This document shows, one piece after another, positions 9,101 through 17,977 of a DNA stretch of 50,287 bases. Source of the DNA: Duncaniella sp. (lineage in GTDB: Bacteria > Bacteroidota > Bacteroidia > Bacteroidales > Muribaculaceae); the NCBI GenBank assembly GCA_029056055.1, contig JAIDCC010000069.1:1-50287 (forward strand), in the 5' to 3' direction. Positions within the stretch are counted from its first letter, which is position 1, and each line of letters begins with the position of its first letter. The position numbers were made by a program, and so were the translations under genes. Under the pieces are notes generated by a model that saw nothing but the letters and a program-made list of their open reading frames with translations, was not told the origin of the DNA and ran no database searches.

Positions 9101-9743
9101 GGAAGATGGCGGTGACGGTGGTGTCTTTCACGTCGCGGTAGCAACCGGGCTGATTGAGCTCGTGGCTCGACAGGCCGGTGCCCGCTGCGGGCGAGTAGGG
9201 CTGGATGGTGTAACCTTTGTAAAGGTAGCCCTTTTCGTAGAGCTGCGCCAGAAGCCACCAGACGGTCTCGATGTAGCGGTTGTCGTAGGTGATGTAGGCG
9301 TTGGGCATGTCTACCCAGTAGCCCATGCGGCGGGTGAGGTCTTCCCATTCGTTGGTATACTTCATCACCTCGCGGCGGCAGGCTGCGTTGTATTCGTCAA
9401 CGGAGATTTTCTTACCGATGTCTTCCTTGGTGATGCCGAGCGCTTTCTCCACGCCCAGTTCGACGGGCAGACCGTGGGTGTCCCATCCGGCCTTGCGTTT
9501 CACCTGAAATCCCTGCATCGTCTTGTAGCGGCAGAAGGTGTCTTTTATGGTGCGGGCCAGAACGTGGTGGATGCCGGGCTTGCCGTTGGCCGAGGGGGGA
9601 CCCTCGAAGAACACAAACGATTCGGCACCGTCACGCTCCGACATGGTGCGGGCAAACACATCTTCGGCCGCCCATGCCTCAAGCATCTCGGCGTTGACGG
9701 CGGGCAGATTAAGATTTTTATATTCGGTAAATCTCTTTGACAT
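6195..9743 (-). CDS. ileS: Isoleucyl-tRNA synthetase
   Basis: This 1182-residue cytosolic enzyme charges tRNA-Ile with isoleucine. The ATG at 9743 gives the usual N-terminus MSKRFTEYKNLNL; the in-frame start 33 bases upstream would lie at or ahead of the predicted transcript start. The class I HIGH motif appears as GIHH at 57-60 after FFEGPPSANGKP, and KMSKR is at 733-737. The editing domain (about 200-420) and the anticodon-binding domain (about 800-960) are present. The length and motif spelling fit the eukaryote-like type of IleRS, a type associated with mupirocin resistance. It is the first gene of the ileS-dksA-lspA-DUF4296 cluster. Confidence 0.97.
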   Translation of the reverse strand: MSKRFTEYKNLNLPAVNAEMLEAWAAEDVFARTMSERDGAESFVFFEGPPSANGKPGIHHVLARTIKDTFCRYKTMQGFQVKRKAGWDTHGLPVELGVEKALGITKEDIGKKISVDEYNAACRREVMKYTNEWEDLTRRMGYWVDMPNAYITYDNRYIETVWWLLAQLYEKGYLYKGYTIQPYSPAAGTGLSSHELNQPGCYRDVKDTTVTAIFRALDPKPEMEGWGTPCFVAWTTTPWTLPSNTALCVGPKIDYDVVRTYNPYNGEKLTLVMAHERLNAYLKPEGAEADMEAFTPGDKVVPYRVVGSFKGSDLEGMHYAQLLPWVKPTEKVADTAADWVNAYAEAHPDKVFAVGADRFVELSSEAFRVITGDYVTTDDGTGIVHIAPTFGADDARVAKAAGIPSLFMITTRGETRPMVDLTGKYFLLDECAPEFVERCVDVELYKRHEGDYVKNAYDPRFNPDGKYDEKAAEKAEDLNVILCLEMKQAGEAFKIEKHVHNYPHCWRTDKPVIYYPLDSWFIRTTAVRPRLMELNDRILWKPASTGTGRFGKWLENLQDWNLSRSRYWGTPLPIWRTEDAKEEIIISSVEQLVELIDRAVEAGLMKENPYVKAGFEPGVYTKENYEKIDLHRPYVDDIVLLSPSGKPMYREKDLIDVWFDSGAMPYAQIHYPFENKEAFDRREVYPADFIAEGVDQTRGWFFTLHAIAGMVFDTNSYKAVISNGLVLDKHGNKMSKRLGNAVDPFGQIERFGADPVRWYMISNSSPWDNLKYDEAGVLETSRKLFSTLYNTYGFFALYANVDGFDPAAPQVPVTERPEIDRWILSLLNTLVKNVSADLDAYEPTRAARAIADFVGDNLSNWYVRLNRKRFWAGEMTQDKLAAYQTLYTCLETVALLMAPFAPFYADRLYRDLTGSTDSVHLAKFPKADETLIDAALEERQKLAQDITSMALALRRKANIKVRQPLAAIMVPVSDPSRREALELIADLVKNEVNVKELRIVAADDGILVKSVKPDFKKLGPKHGKRMKAVAAAVKELSAQQIAAFERDGAITLDIDGTPATIDLADVEIISEDIPGWLVANDGALTIALDIEITPEMRREGIAREIVNRVQNIRKDRDYNITDRILLTFAPNDATDDAIREYADYISRQVLANSLDIAPVAEGDGTERLDIDGIQLDVKITKA

Positions 9744-9765
9744 GATGTTCGTTCTAAAATTTTGG

Positions 9766-9773
9766 CAAAGATA
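9766..9773 (-). promoter_or_regulatory. -7 box of ileS
   Basis: The minus strand reads TATCTTTG, a match to TAnnTTTG. Transcription would begin near 9759, leaving a leader of about 16 bases before the ATG at 9743. This spacing decides the start codon. The -33 position is a weak GTTG. Confidence 0.6.
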
Positions 9774-9824
9774 CAAATTTTTATTTACTTAGCCAACGAT
9801 TGGCTTGAATTTCGCTCCGCGGGG

Positions 9825-10142
9825 CTAAAAGAGTATGCGCGCCAGTGAGTCGGAATGGGCTTTGACGTAGTCGGTGAATCCGCGCTCGTAGTCGGCGCCG
9901 CTCTGCGGCGACACCACGGTGGAGAAGTTGTAGATGCGGGCGCGGATTTCGAGCAATTGGTCTTGCACGGCGTTTTCATTGTCGCTGATGGCTATCAATT
10001 CTTCGGCGTGACGCTCGCCGAGGGCGTAGGCCCGCTGGTCGCGCACGCGTTCGGTCACTTCCGTGCCGTAGGGACGCGAGTCGCACCCCGCGAGAAACGT
10101 CGCCCCGAGAAGCGCCGCTATTAAATATAGGTGTTTCTTCAT
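9825..10142 (-). CDS. Small lipoprotein of unknown function
   Basis: The protein has 105 residues from the ATG at 10142, chosen because it begins a lipoprotein signal (MKKHLYLIAALLGATFLAGC); the longer frame starting at 10340 would run into the divergent ABC-F gene. The mature part is helical and charged (RVRDQRAYALGERHAEELI, DQLLEIRARIYNF) and ends with YVKAHSDSLARILF. I do not recognise a family. It is transcribed divergently from the ABC-F gene and lies 81 bp upstream of ileS in the same direction. Confidence 0.75.
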   Translation of the reverse strand: MKKHLYLIAALLGATFLAGCDSRPYGTEVTERVRDQRAYALGERHAEELIAISDNENAVQDQLLEIRARIYNFSTVVSPQSGADYERGFTDYVKAHSDSLARILF

Positions 10143-10165
10143 CGTCGTGACGTGAAATTTTTCTG

Positions 10166-10173
10166 CAAAGATA
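10166..10173 (-). promoter_or_regulatory. -7 box of the 105-residue lipoprotein gene
   Basis: The minus strand reads TATCTTTG, placing the transcript start near 10159, about 17 bases before the ATG at 10142. No clear -33 TTTG is visible. Confidence 0.5.
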
Positions 10174-10189
10174 ATGAAAATTTCGCGAT

Positions 10190-11874
<1,685 letters not shown>

Positions 11875-11882
11875 TCGCCCCT

Positions 11883-11901
11883 CAGGCTCACGCCGAGCCT
11901 G
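11883..11901 (+). promoter_or_regulatory. Small hairpin after the ABC-F gene
   Basis: CAGGCTC (11883-11889) pairs with GAGCCTG (11895-11901) around a five-base loop. There is no T-run, so it is probably only part of the 3' end structure before the terminator that follows. Confidence 0.35.
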
Positions 11902-11918
11902 AAGGTCATGCTACAGAA

Positions 11919-11960
11919 AACGGGTGCCCCGCCGCTTTGGCAGGGCACCCGTTGCTATTT
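11919..11960 (+). terminator. Terminator of the ABC-F gene
   Basis: An 11-bp perfect stem (11919-11929 with 11943-11953, AACGGGTGCCC) is followed by GCTATTT. The T-run is weak, but the stem is strong and lies 45 bases past the stop codon. Confidence 0.65.
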
Positions 11961-11974
11961 CCGTGTCTCGGGGT

Positions 11975-12140
11975 TAAGTAAGTCTTGAAAATTAGTTTAT
12001 ATCAAAGATTAGATTTGATGTGAATGAAGTTTCGACTTACGACGAAGGCGTATAGCCGTAGCTCTATAACTGAGGAGCAAGTCGGAAATGCGTCACAGCA
12101 GACTCAGATTTGCCATAAACTAATTTTCAAGACTTACTTA
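11975..12140 (-). repeat. Intergenic inverted-repeat element, copy C
   Basis: A perfect 25-bp inverted repeat (11975-11999 and 12116-12140, outer end TAAGTAAGTC) encloses 116 bp without a gene. The ends resemble those of the elements at 16531 and 46286 (AAGTAAGT), and the centre (12050-12076, core TATAGCCGTAGCTCTATA followed by ACTGAG) resembles the centre of the 46286 copy. The right arm contains the TAA stop codon of the 5'-nucleotidase gene (12138-12140). Orientation is given relative to the 16531 copy. No target duplication was seen. Confidence 0.8.
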
Positions 12141-13862
12141 CTTCTTGGGAAAGAGACGGTCGTAGTCGCGGGGGATGGCTACGGTGGTAAACTCTTCGGG
12201 CACGAAGCGCCAGTTTTGAGTCACTTCGGGCGAAATCGAGGGAGTAGCGCGCAGCTGCTCGATGAGATAGAAGCGGAGGTCGCGGTCGGTGGCCTTGACA
12301 AGTCGCTGGGGCATCTCTTCCTTGCTGATGCCTGCGCCCTGGGTCAGGAGGTCGCCTCCGCCGTTGGCACGATAGGAATTGACTGCCACGAGGTAGGTGG
12401 AATCAGGCGAGAACGCCGAACCGTCGGCCATGCTGATGATGCGGATTTTTTCGCCTCGGGGTTTGGTGACGTCAACCTCGTAGTTGATGCCGGCCGCCGA
12501 GTCGAAATTGTAGGACGGATGTTCGAGCGCGGCATAGTCGCCCTTGGCGTGGGTGCCTTTCGAGAAACGTATCAGCTCGTCAGAGGGCTGCTCCATCTGA
12601 CGTGTCCAAAGGTCGTAGCTCATTTCGAGGTAGTCCTTGATTTCCTGTCCGGTCATGCGCAGCGTGTAGAGCAGGTTCTCATATTTGTAGAGCGTAAACA
12701 TGTCGGCCATGCGGACGGGGCCTTCGGCTATCACGGCGTCAAACGAGAGGGGCGCGGCAAGCGAGATGTCGGCGCCGGCGATTCGCAGCTGAAGGTTGTG
12801 GAGCAGCTCCATGAATGCCGAAGGGCCGAAGAAGGCGTCGCGCTCGCGGAAATCGCCGGTGGCGACAGTAATCTGCTCGTCGACGAAGTTCTTCACCGTG
12901 TCATAGTCTCCCTGAAATTCCTGCATGAATTTCTGTGACGGCTGGACGGAGGCCATCGGGACAATCTCGCCCTCCACCTCTACCCCGCCGGGGGCGAAGT
13001 TGACCGTAGCCACGGCCACGTTGTCGGCAAGATTGGCGCCGTTGAGCACCACGGTGCCGTTGGGGCGACGCGAATTGTAGACCTGATGGTCATGACCGAT
13101 GAAAATCAAGTCGAACCCGGGCACGGAGTCGGCCACGAGTACGGAGGCGTTTTCAATCCATTCGCCCACGTGGCGCGAGGCATCGTGGCCGGCGTGAAAG
13201 AGACCCACGAGCATGTCGGGCTTTTCGGTCTCGCGGATGTAGGGCACCCACTTAGCGGCGCTCTCCACCATGTCGTCGAAACGAATGCCCTCCCAGAGAT
13301 TTTCAGGAAGCCACGCCGGAATGGCAGGAGTGATGAGGCCGAGCAGCGCGATGCGTTTGCCCCCGCGTTCAATCACGGTGTAGGGTTGGAAGTAGGGTTC
13401 GCCCGTGCGGGTGTCTACCGCGTTGGCGGCGAGCAGCGGGAGCCGGCCGAGTTGCGTGCGGAAGCGGTCGTAGACTGCGTGACCGGTCTCGACGTCATGG
13501 TTGCCGAGCGCGAGCGCATCGTAGCCCATGGATTTCATCACGCGCGGCGCGATGTGGGGCGAGACGGTGTCGATGTAGTTGTAATAGTAGACCGTCGGCT
13601 GACCCTGCAAAAGGTCGCCCACATCGACGAGCACCACGTTCTCGGCTCCGCGCGCCTCACGCAACGAATCGACGTAAGCGGCAACGCGGGCCAGCGAACC
13701 GGTGGCCGGTTTGCGGGTGATGAAGTTGTAGGGCATAAGGTTGCCATGCACATCGGTGGTGGCAACAAAAGTCAGCCCACCCTCGCCGTTCGTGGCGGCG
13801 GAGGCGGTCTGTGGGAAAAATGTCGTTGAAAGTAGCGACACTGCAATCAAAAACTTTTTCAT
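12138..13862 (-). CDS. 5'-nucleotidase / metallophosphatase, exported
   Basis: The 574-residue protein carries a cleavable signal peptide (to about residue 22, TASA). The N-terminal calcineurin-like metallophosphatase domain shows TDVHGN, DVGDLLQG, LGNHDVE and FIGHDH, the metal-binding motifs. The C-terminal part (about 340-520) is the 5'-nucleotidase substrate-binding domain (YKYENLLYTLRMTG, NSYRANGGGD). It is expected to release phosphate from nucleotides or 2',3'-cyclic nucleotides in the periplasm. It lies downstream of tdk and the DUF3108 gene on the same strand, so nucleoside salvage is a plausible link. Its stop codon lies inside the inverted-repeat element at 11975-12140. Confidence 0.92.
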   Translation of the reverse strand: MKKFLIAVSLLSTTFFPQTASAATNGEGGLTFVATTDVHGNLMPYNFITRKPATGSLARVAAYVDSLREARGAENVVLVDVGDLLQGQPTVYYYNYIDTVSPHIAPRVMKSMGYDALALGNHDVETGHAVYDRFRTQLGRLPLLAANAVDTRTGEPYFQPYTVIERGGKRIALLGLITPAIPAWLPENLWEGIRFDDMVESAAKWVPYIRETEKPDMLVGLFHAGHDASRHVGEWIENASVLVADSVPGFDLIFIGHDHQVYNSRRPNGTVVLNGANLADNVAVATVNFAPGGVEVEGEIVPMASVQPSQKFMQEFQGDYDTVKNFVDEQITVATGDFRERDAFFGPSAFMELLHNLQLRIAGADISLAAPLSFDAVIAEGPVRMADMFTLYKYENLLYTLRMTGQEIKDYLEMSYDLWTRQMEQPSDELIRFSKGTHAKGDYAALEHPSYNFDSAAGINYEVDVTKPRGEKIRIISMADGSAFSPDSTYLVAVNSYRANGGGDLLTQGAGISKEEMPQRLVKATDRDLRFYLIEQLRATPSISPEVTQNWRFVPEEFTTVAIPRDYDRLFPKK

Positions 13863-13889
13863 GTATAATTAAGGGAATTTGCTGCTTTA

Positions 13890-14096
13890 GAAGTTGTTTA
13901 AACTTTTTTCTTTTCGGAGATTTTATCAGATTTTTGAGATGATTTTCCGCCTCGAAGAGGGAGCGTAGCGCGCTACGCGACCGATGAGAGGTGAAAAATC
14001 AGCCAAAAAGATGATGAAAGACCCGAAAAGAGGTCGTTTTCTACGTCTACCTTAATGAAATATTTAGTTCACCGTAAAAAAAGTATAAACAACTTC
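13890..14096 (-). repeat. Intergenic inverted-repeat element, copy B1
   Basis: This 207-bp element is bounded by GAAGTTGTTTAAAC and its near inverse GTATAAACAACTTC. It is roughly 90 percent identical by eye to the reverse complement of the element at 29930-30135. Its centre is the hairpin GCGTAGC / GCTACGC (13963-13969 with 13972-13978). It fills the gap between the DUF3108 gene and the 5'-nucleotidase gene and touches the DUF3108 stop codon. It has no ORF. Orientation is given relative to the 16531 copy. Confidence 0.85.
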
Positions 14097-14882
14097 TCAG
14101 GGATTGGGCCCGGTGTAGACGGCTCTCACCTTTCCCACGGGGAGCTGCCCCTCTACCTGAAGAGGAATGCGCTGTCCGTCGGTGCTAATCCATCCCGAAA
14201 TCGGGGCCGATGTTTCCGACCCCTTTCGGGTGAAGGTGAAGACAATCTTGTAGGCGGGAAGGTTGACTCCGTTCACCTCGACCGTGGTGCGACCTTGGTA
14301 GGTGATGGTGAGTTTCTCAGGTTTCGAGCCTGAAAAGATGGTGGCCACGGAGGTCTCACCGTTTTTCATATTGTCGAAGTCGAGCGTGCGGAGATAGAAA
14401 AACGAGCTGAGCATGTCGACGGCGGGAGCTTTGCCCTCGAAATTCACGGTGTTCTCGGTCAAGGGTTCGCCGGGTGCCGAACGTTTGAAGCGTTGGGCAG
14501 TGGCGGTCACTTCGCTGCCTCCCGAATGGTCGAAGGTGATGATGTCTTTCTTATACTTTTTGTTCTCGTGGGCAATGTAGATGTAGCTCTGCGGCACGAG
14601 TCCGGGGTTGGACATTGTAGAATAGAGCGTATCGCGCAGCGAGTAGATGCTCGAGGCCCAGGGCGCGTTGCGCGCGAAGAGTGCGGCTTCGTAGGTGCTA
14701 CCGTTGTTGCGCAGGGTCATTGTGGCATAACCGGCCACCTTGTTGATGAACCCCCACTTGTAGATTACGTCATAGGTGAGGGTCTCGTCGGCGAGCGTCG
14801 TGACGGGAGCAGCCGTCGAGCGCCCGCTGCCCACGAGTGTCAGCAGCAGAAATGCCATTGTATAGAGGAGATTACGCTTCAT
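14097..14882 (-). CDS. DUF3108 exported protein
   Basis: The 261-residue protein has a signal peptide (MKRNLLYTMAFLLLTLVGSG, cleaved near STAAP) and then a single beta-rich domain that fits DUF3108: LTYDVIYKWGFINKVAGYATM near the start, YKIVFTF near 215 and GWISTDGQRIPLQVEGQLPVG near the end. DUF3108 proteins are periplasmic and their role is unknown. The gene lies 94 bp downstream of tdk and just upstream of repeat element B1 and the nucleotidase gene, all on the minus strand, so the three may share a transcript. Confidence 0.88.
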   Translation of the reverse strand: MKRNLLYTMAFLLLTLVGSGRSTAAPVTTLADETLTYDVIYKWGFINKVAGYATMTLRNNGSTYEAALFARNAPWASSIYSLRDTLYSTMSNPGLVPQSYIYIAHENKKYKKDIITFDHSGGSEVTATAQRFKRSAPGEPLTENTVNFEGKAPAVDMLSSFFYLRTLDFDNMKNGETSVATIFSGSKPEKLTITYQGRTTVEVNGVNLPAYKIVFTFTRKGSETSAPISGWISTDGQRIPLQVEGQLPVGKVRAVYTGPNP

Positions 14883-14976
14883 TGCTTAAGAATGATTTTG
14901 CGGCGGCGAGTCGGGCTCTCCGCCTGAGTTGAATTGATGATTGTTGTGATGATGTCTTTGATGAAGTCGGGTGCGG

Positions 14977-15603
14977 TCAGTCGCCGAACGGAAGCATCGA
15001 GCGGCGGCTCTGCTCTACCCTTTTGTTGCGCCAGCACTTGCGGCACACGGCCATGTAGCGTTCGTCGCCGCCAATCTCCACCTGCTCGCCTTCTTCAACG
15101 AAGTCGCCGTTCTGGTCGAAGCGTGCGTTGACGATTGTCTTGCGGCCGCAGGTGCAGGTGCTTTTGATTTCGTCTATCGTGTCGGCTATCTCAAACAGGC
15201 GTCGCGAGCCTTCGAACAGACGGCTCCTGAAGTCGGTGCGCAGTCCGTAGCAGATTACGTTGACGCCGAAGTCGTCGACGAGGCGCGCGAGTTGGTCAAC
15301 CTGTTCGGCGGTAAGAAACTGCGCCTCGTCTATGAGAAACCATTCGATGATGGCTCCCGCACGGCGGAAGAGCGCACAGCCCGTATCGAAGAGGTTGGTG
15401 TCGTGGAATATCCATTCGCATTCACGCTCTATGCCGATGCGCGAACGTATCACGTTGCTCTTCTCGCGGGTGTCGATGACCGGTTTGAGGCAAGCGTAGG
15501 TGATTTTGCGTTCCTCGAAGTTGTAGGCCGTAGTGAGCAGGAGGGCGGTCTTGGCCGACCCCATCGTGCCGTATCTGAAGTAGAGTTTTCCTTTCCTGTA
15601 CAT
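14977..15603 (-). CDS. tdk: Thymidine kinase
   Basis: This 208-residue cytosolic enzyme phosphorylates thymidine to dTMP with ATP. The P-loop is GTMGSAKT (12-19), the Walker B-like segment is IDEAQF (about 92-97), and the C-terminal zinc site is supplied by CTC and CRKC pairs (about 147-149 and 187-190). The length and motifs fit type II thymidine kinases. A full promoter lies immediately upstream. It is followed by the DUF3108 gene and a 5'-nucleotidase gene, which fits nucleoside salvage. Confidence 0.95.
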   Translation of the reverse strand: MYRKGKLYFRYGTMGSAKTALLLTTAYNFEERKITYACLKPVIDTREKSNVIRSRIGIERECEWIFHDTNLFDTGCALFRRAGAIIEWFLIDEAQFLTAEQVDQLARLVDDFGVNVICYGLRTDFRSRLFEGSRRLFEIADTIDEIKSTCTCGRKTIVNARFDQNGDFVEEGEQVEIGGDERYMAVCRKCWRNKRVEQSRRSMLPFGD

Positions 15604-15631
15604 TGTCGTTTCTGTAGTGTGAAACCGACAG

Positions 15632-15663
15632 CAAAGTTAACAATTTTTCTTCAATCGCACAAA
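15632..15663 (-). promoter_or_regulatory. Promoter of tdk
   Basis: On the minus strand TTTG (15663-15660), 20 bases, then TAACTTTG (15639-15632). This is a perfect Bacteroidetes promoter. The leader would be about 20 bases. Confidence 0.8.
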
Positions 15664-15736
15664 CTGAAGCCTACACCCCCGGCCTGCGAATGTCAGGAAA
15701 TTTTCGCGCGCGATACAATTTTTTCCGCGCGTGACA

Positions 15737-16363
15737 CTAATTTTCGGGCACGGCGTGGTAGACGTAGTCGGTTTTGCCGATTTCGAATTTCAGGACGGAA
15801 CCTTTCTTCACCTTCACATCGTCGAGGGTGCGGCTGCCTGAATAGCGATGCGAGAGAGCCTGAGTCACACTTGCCTTAATCATGTCGCAGAAACCTGCAC
15901 GCATCCCGTCGAGGCGAGCGCGGCCCTCTTCGCCGCCGGCCATGACGTTGGTAAAGGAGAGTGCTTCGGGGTCAACGCTGACGCTGAGTGTCGAGGGGTC
16001 GAAGCTTACCACCACTTCGTCATCGTCTATCACCTTCCATGTGCCCGAGACAGAGGCGATGGCTCCGACGCTCACCGTCACCGGTTCGGTGAAGCTGCTG
16101 TCGGCCACGAGCTGTGTCGTAGCCGAGACCACGCCGTTGACGCTCAAATCTCCGCCGGTCTTGTCGGCGGGAGTGGGTTGGCCGACAGTGACGGTCTCGA
16201 TGAGCGATGCTGTTAGCGCGTCGTTGTCGGTGATGGTCTGCGGTGCGCCCGACCATTCGCCGGGCAGACTTTTGGCGAGGCGCGACTCCTCGCTGCACGA
16301 CGTGACGAGAGCCAGACCTGCGCCGGCAATAAGAGATGTAAGAAGAATTGATTTAAGTTTCAT
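15737..16363 (-). CDS. Lipoprotein of unknown function
   Basis: The 208-residue protein starts with a lipoprotein signal (lipobox VTSC, about residues 20-23). The mature part has a lipocalin-like opening (LPGEWSG), then alternating strands rich in Val, Thr and Ser (VTVSVGAIASVSGTWKVIDD) and a C-terminal part with VLKFEIGKTDYVYH. I do not recognise a named family; a small beta-barrel or lipocalin-like fold is a guess from the GEWSG and GTWKV strands. A leader hairpin (GGCGTATG 16396-16403 with CATACGCC 16424-16431) lies upstream of its start. It is transcribed divergently from ssb. Confidence 0.78.
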   Translation of the reverse strand: MKLKSILLTSLIAGAGLALVTSCSEESRLAKSLPGEWSGAPQTITDNDALTASLIETVTVGQPTPADKTGGDLSVNGVVSATTQLVADSSFTEPVTVSVGAIASVSGTWKVIDDDEVVVSFDPSTLSVSVDPEALSFTNVMAGGEEGRARLDGMRAGFCDMIKASVTQALSHRYSGSRTLDDVKVKKGSVLKFEIGKTDYVYHAVPEN

Positions 16364-16468
16364 ATGTGTAATGTTTTAACGTTGCTGAATCAGTGGGCGT
16401 ATGTGGGCGCGACGGCATGAAGCCATACGCCTCCATCAGTAATTAAAACAACTCTCCAATTACATTAG

Positions 16469-16501
16469 TTTCGGTAAATCCGATTTTTTTAATTACCTTT
16501 G
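16469..16501 (+). promoter_or_regulatory. Likely ssb promoter upstream of a repeat element
   Basis: TACCTTTG at 16494-16501 fits the -7 box, with a weaker TTTC at 16469-16472 as -33. If used, transcription starts near 16508. The ssb leader of about 220 bases would then contain the whole repeat element at 16531-16714. The rest of the gap 16364-16728 holds nothing else I can identify. Confidence 0.5.
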
Positions 16502-16530
16502 CGTAAAAAGTATGTGTTCGAAATTATTTA

Positions 16531-16714
16531 AAGTAAGTTCTAAAAATAAAACGATATATGTGAAGAAAAATTCTTGAATAATAAAACTCGTTCTTTTTGG
16601 ATGCTTTATACTTGTCACTCAATCGTGTAGCGCGGCTACACTCATTCGTTCCGCGCATAAATCATCTCAAAAATAACTTCCTTTTATTTATTCATTTATT
16701 TTTCTCACTTACTT
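16531..16714 (+). repeat. Intergenic inverted-repeat element, copy A1
   Basis: This 184-bp element has ends AAGTAAGT and ACTTACTT. By eye it is about 90 percent identical to the reverse complement of 46286-46468. Its centre is a perfect 7-bp hairpin (GTGTAGC 16625-16631, loop GCG, GCTACAC 16635-16641). The flank AAATCATCTCAAAAAT beside the hairpin is also found in the 29930 copy. It is AT-rich at both ends and has no ORF. It ends 14 bases before the ssb start codon. Confidence 0.85.
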
Positions 16715-16728
16715 AAAACTGCTCAATC

Positions 16729-17055
16729 ATGGTCAACAAAGTAATCCTCATAGGCAACGTAGGGCGCGACCCCGAAATACGATACGTCGAGACGCGACCC
16801 ATAGCCACCTTTCCGCTGGCCACCAACGAACGTGCGCGCGAGCTGCCGGACGGAAGCCGGACACCCGAGCGCACGGAGTGGCATACAATTATCATGTGGG
16901 ACGGCGCGGCCGAATTTGCCGAAAAATATATCCGCAAGGGCACGCGCCTCTATCTCGAAGGCAAAATCCGCTATCGCATCTGGGAAGACCGCAACGCCAT
17001 CAAGCGCAACGTCACCGAAATCTACGTGGATTCTTTCGAGCTGCTTGGAAAGTGA
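16729..17055 (+). CDS. ssb: Single-stranded DNA-binding protein, short form
   Basis: The 108-residue protein is a single OB fold: VNKVILIGNVGRDPEIRY at the start, FPLATNE, EWHTIIMWDGAAEFAEKYI, GTRLYLEGKIRYRIWED and VTEIYVDSFELLG. It binds single-stranded DNA during replication and repair. It stops right after the OB fold, so the usual disordered tail and acidic C-terminal tip, which recruit partner proteins in most bacterial SSBs, are missing. It could be an accessory SSB with a second, full-length copy elsewhere. The intergenic element A1 directly precedes it. Confidence 0.92.
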   Translation: MVNKVILIGNVGRDPEIRYVETRPIATFPLATNERARELPDGSRTPERTEWHTIIMWDGAAEFAEKYIRKGTRLYLEGKIRYRIWEDRNAIKRNVTEIYVDSFELLGK

Positions 17056-17089
17056 GCGGGGGCTATCGCTCCGCGCCCACTGCCCTGTC

Positions 17090-17524
17090 TTAACGAAGGC
17101 GGTTTGTCGAGGCGAGGAGAGCCTTGTCGTGGTTGATGCCTTTGACGGCAAGGAGTTCAAACACCACGGCGAGGGGAAGAAGGATGTCCCACACGGTGAA
17201 GTGTGCGGTCATTTCCTGAGCTTCGGCTTGCTTGAAAAGCGTGAAGCACACCACGCCTATGGTCGCGAGGGTGAGGAGCAGCGCGGTGGTGACAATCTGA
17301 CGCTGACCCGAGAGCTTCTTGAAATAGAACAGAGAGCACACGAGGGCCACGATGGTGGCGAGAACAGGCAGGAGGATGCCCCATTCGGTCCAGTCGGAGA
17401 GCGAAATCGGGGTCACGCTTTGGTCGGCCACGGAAACTACCGTGCCGTAGGGCACGAAGAGAAACACTACCATCGTGATGATGGCGAGCAAAATGTAGAG
17501 TGTCTGAATGCGTTGTATCTGCAT
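17090..17524 (-). CDS. DUF4293 membrane protein
   Basis: This 144-residue protein has four hydrophobic segments (about 8-27, 48-67, 75-95, 110-128) and begins MQIQRIQTLYILLAIITM, the signature of DUF4293 proteins in Bacteroidetes. The role is unknown. It follows the DUF3037 gene on the same strand after 66 bp and is convergent with ssb. Confidence 0.85.
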   Translation of the reverse strand: MQIQRIQTLYILLAIITMVVFLFVPYGTVVSVADQSVTPISLSDWTEWGILLPVLATIVALVCSLFYFKKLSGQRQIVTTALLLTLATIGVVCFTLFKQAEAQEMTAHFTVWDILLPLAVVFELLAVKGINHDKALLASTNRLR

Positions 17525-17590
17525 AACGTTTGATGTTTAAGACTTCGCGCGACACGCGGCGCGTAAGCGGGGTTGAGGGAAAATTGATGA

Positions 17591-17977
17591 TTATCTGACT
17601 TGTTCGTTGAAAATCGAGTCGAAAGTCGCGTCAAGGTCGGGGGTCAACCCCGGATGCGGGCGCGATGTCTGAAGCCACGTGGAGCGCACGGCCGTGAGCC
17701 ATCTGAAACGCTCCTCGGGGGGCAATTCGGCAATCGGGCCTGCGGCGCGCTGACCGAGGGCTATCGCGGCAAACTGGCGGAGCTGGGCCGAGATGCGCTC
17801 TTCGGTGATGTCCGGGGTACAGAGTGCGACGCAACAGGGACGCAGGAGGGTCTCAACCCTAATCCACCTTCGTCGCTTGCACATCATAATCAGCCCGACG
17901 TTGAAAAATTCTTCTCTCTCCACGCGGGGCACGACTCTTATGACTGCATATTCATATAAGTATTTTTCGTCGTTCAT
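17591..17977 (-). CDS. DUF3037 protein, partner of HipA-like kinase
   Basis: The 128-residue protein starts with YEYAVIRVVPRVEREEFFNVGLIM, the recognisable DUF3037 opening, and continues as a small alpha-beta domain with ELPPEERFRWLTAVRSTWLQTS. Its start overlaps the end of the HipA-like kinase gene by 26 bp, so the two are translationally coupled. HipA-family kinase followed by DUF3037 is an arrangement I have seen in many bacteria. The function is unknown; an accessory or antitoxin-like role is only inference. Confidence 0.88.
   Translation of the reverse strand: MNDEKYLYEYAVIRVVPRVEREEFFNVGLIMMCKRRRWIRVETLLRPCCVALCTPDITEERISAQLRQFAAIALGQRAAGPIAELPPEERFRWLTAVRSTWLQTSRPHPGLTPDLDATFDSIFNEQVR

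Noticed and set aside
7851-9740. Long open frame of 629 codons on the plus strand opposite ileS
   Set aside because: It is a shadow of ileS caused by G/C-biased third positions; its Val/Gly/Glu/His-rich composition matches no protein family.
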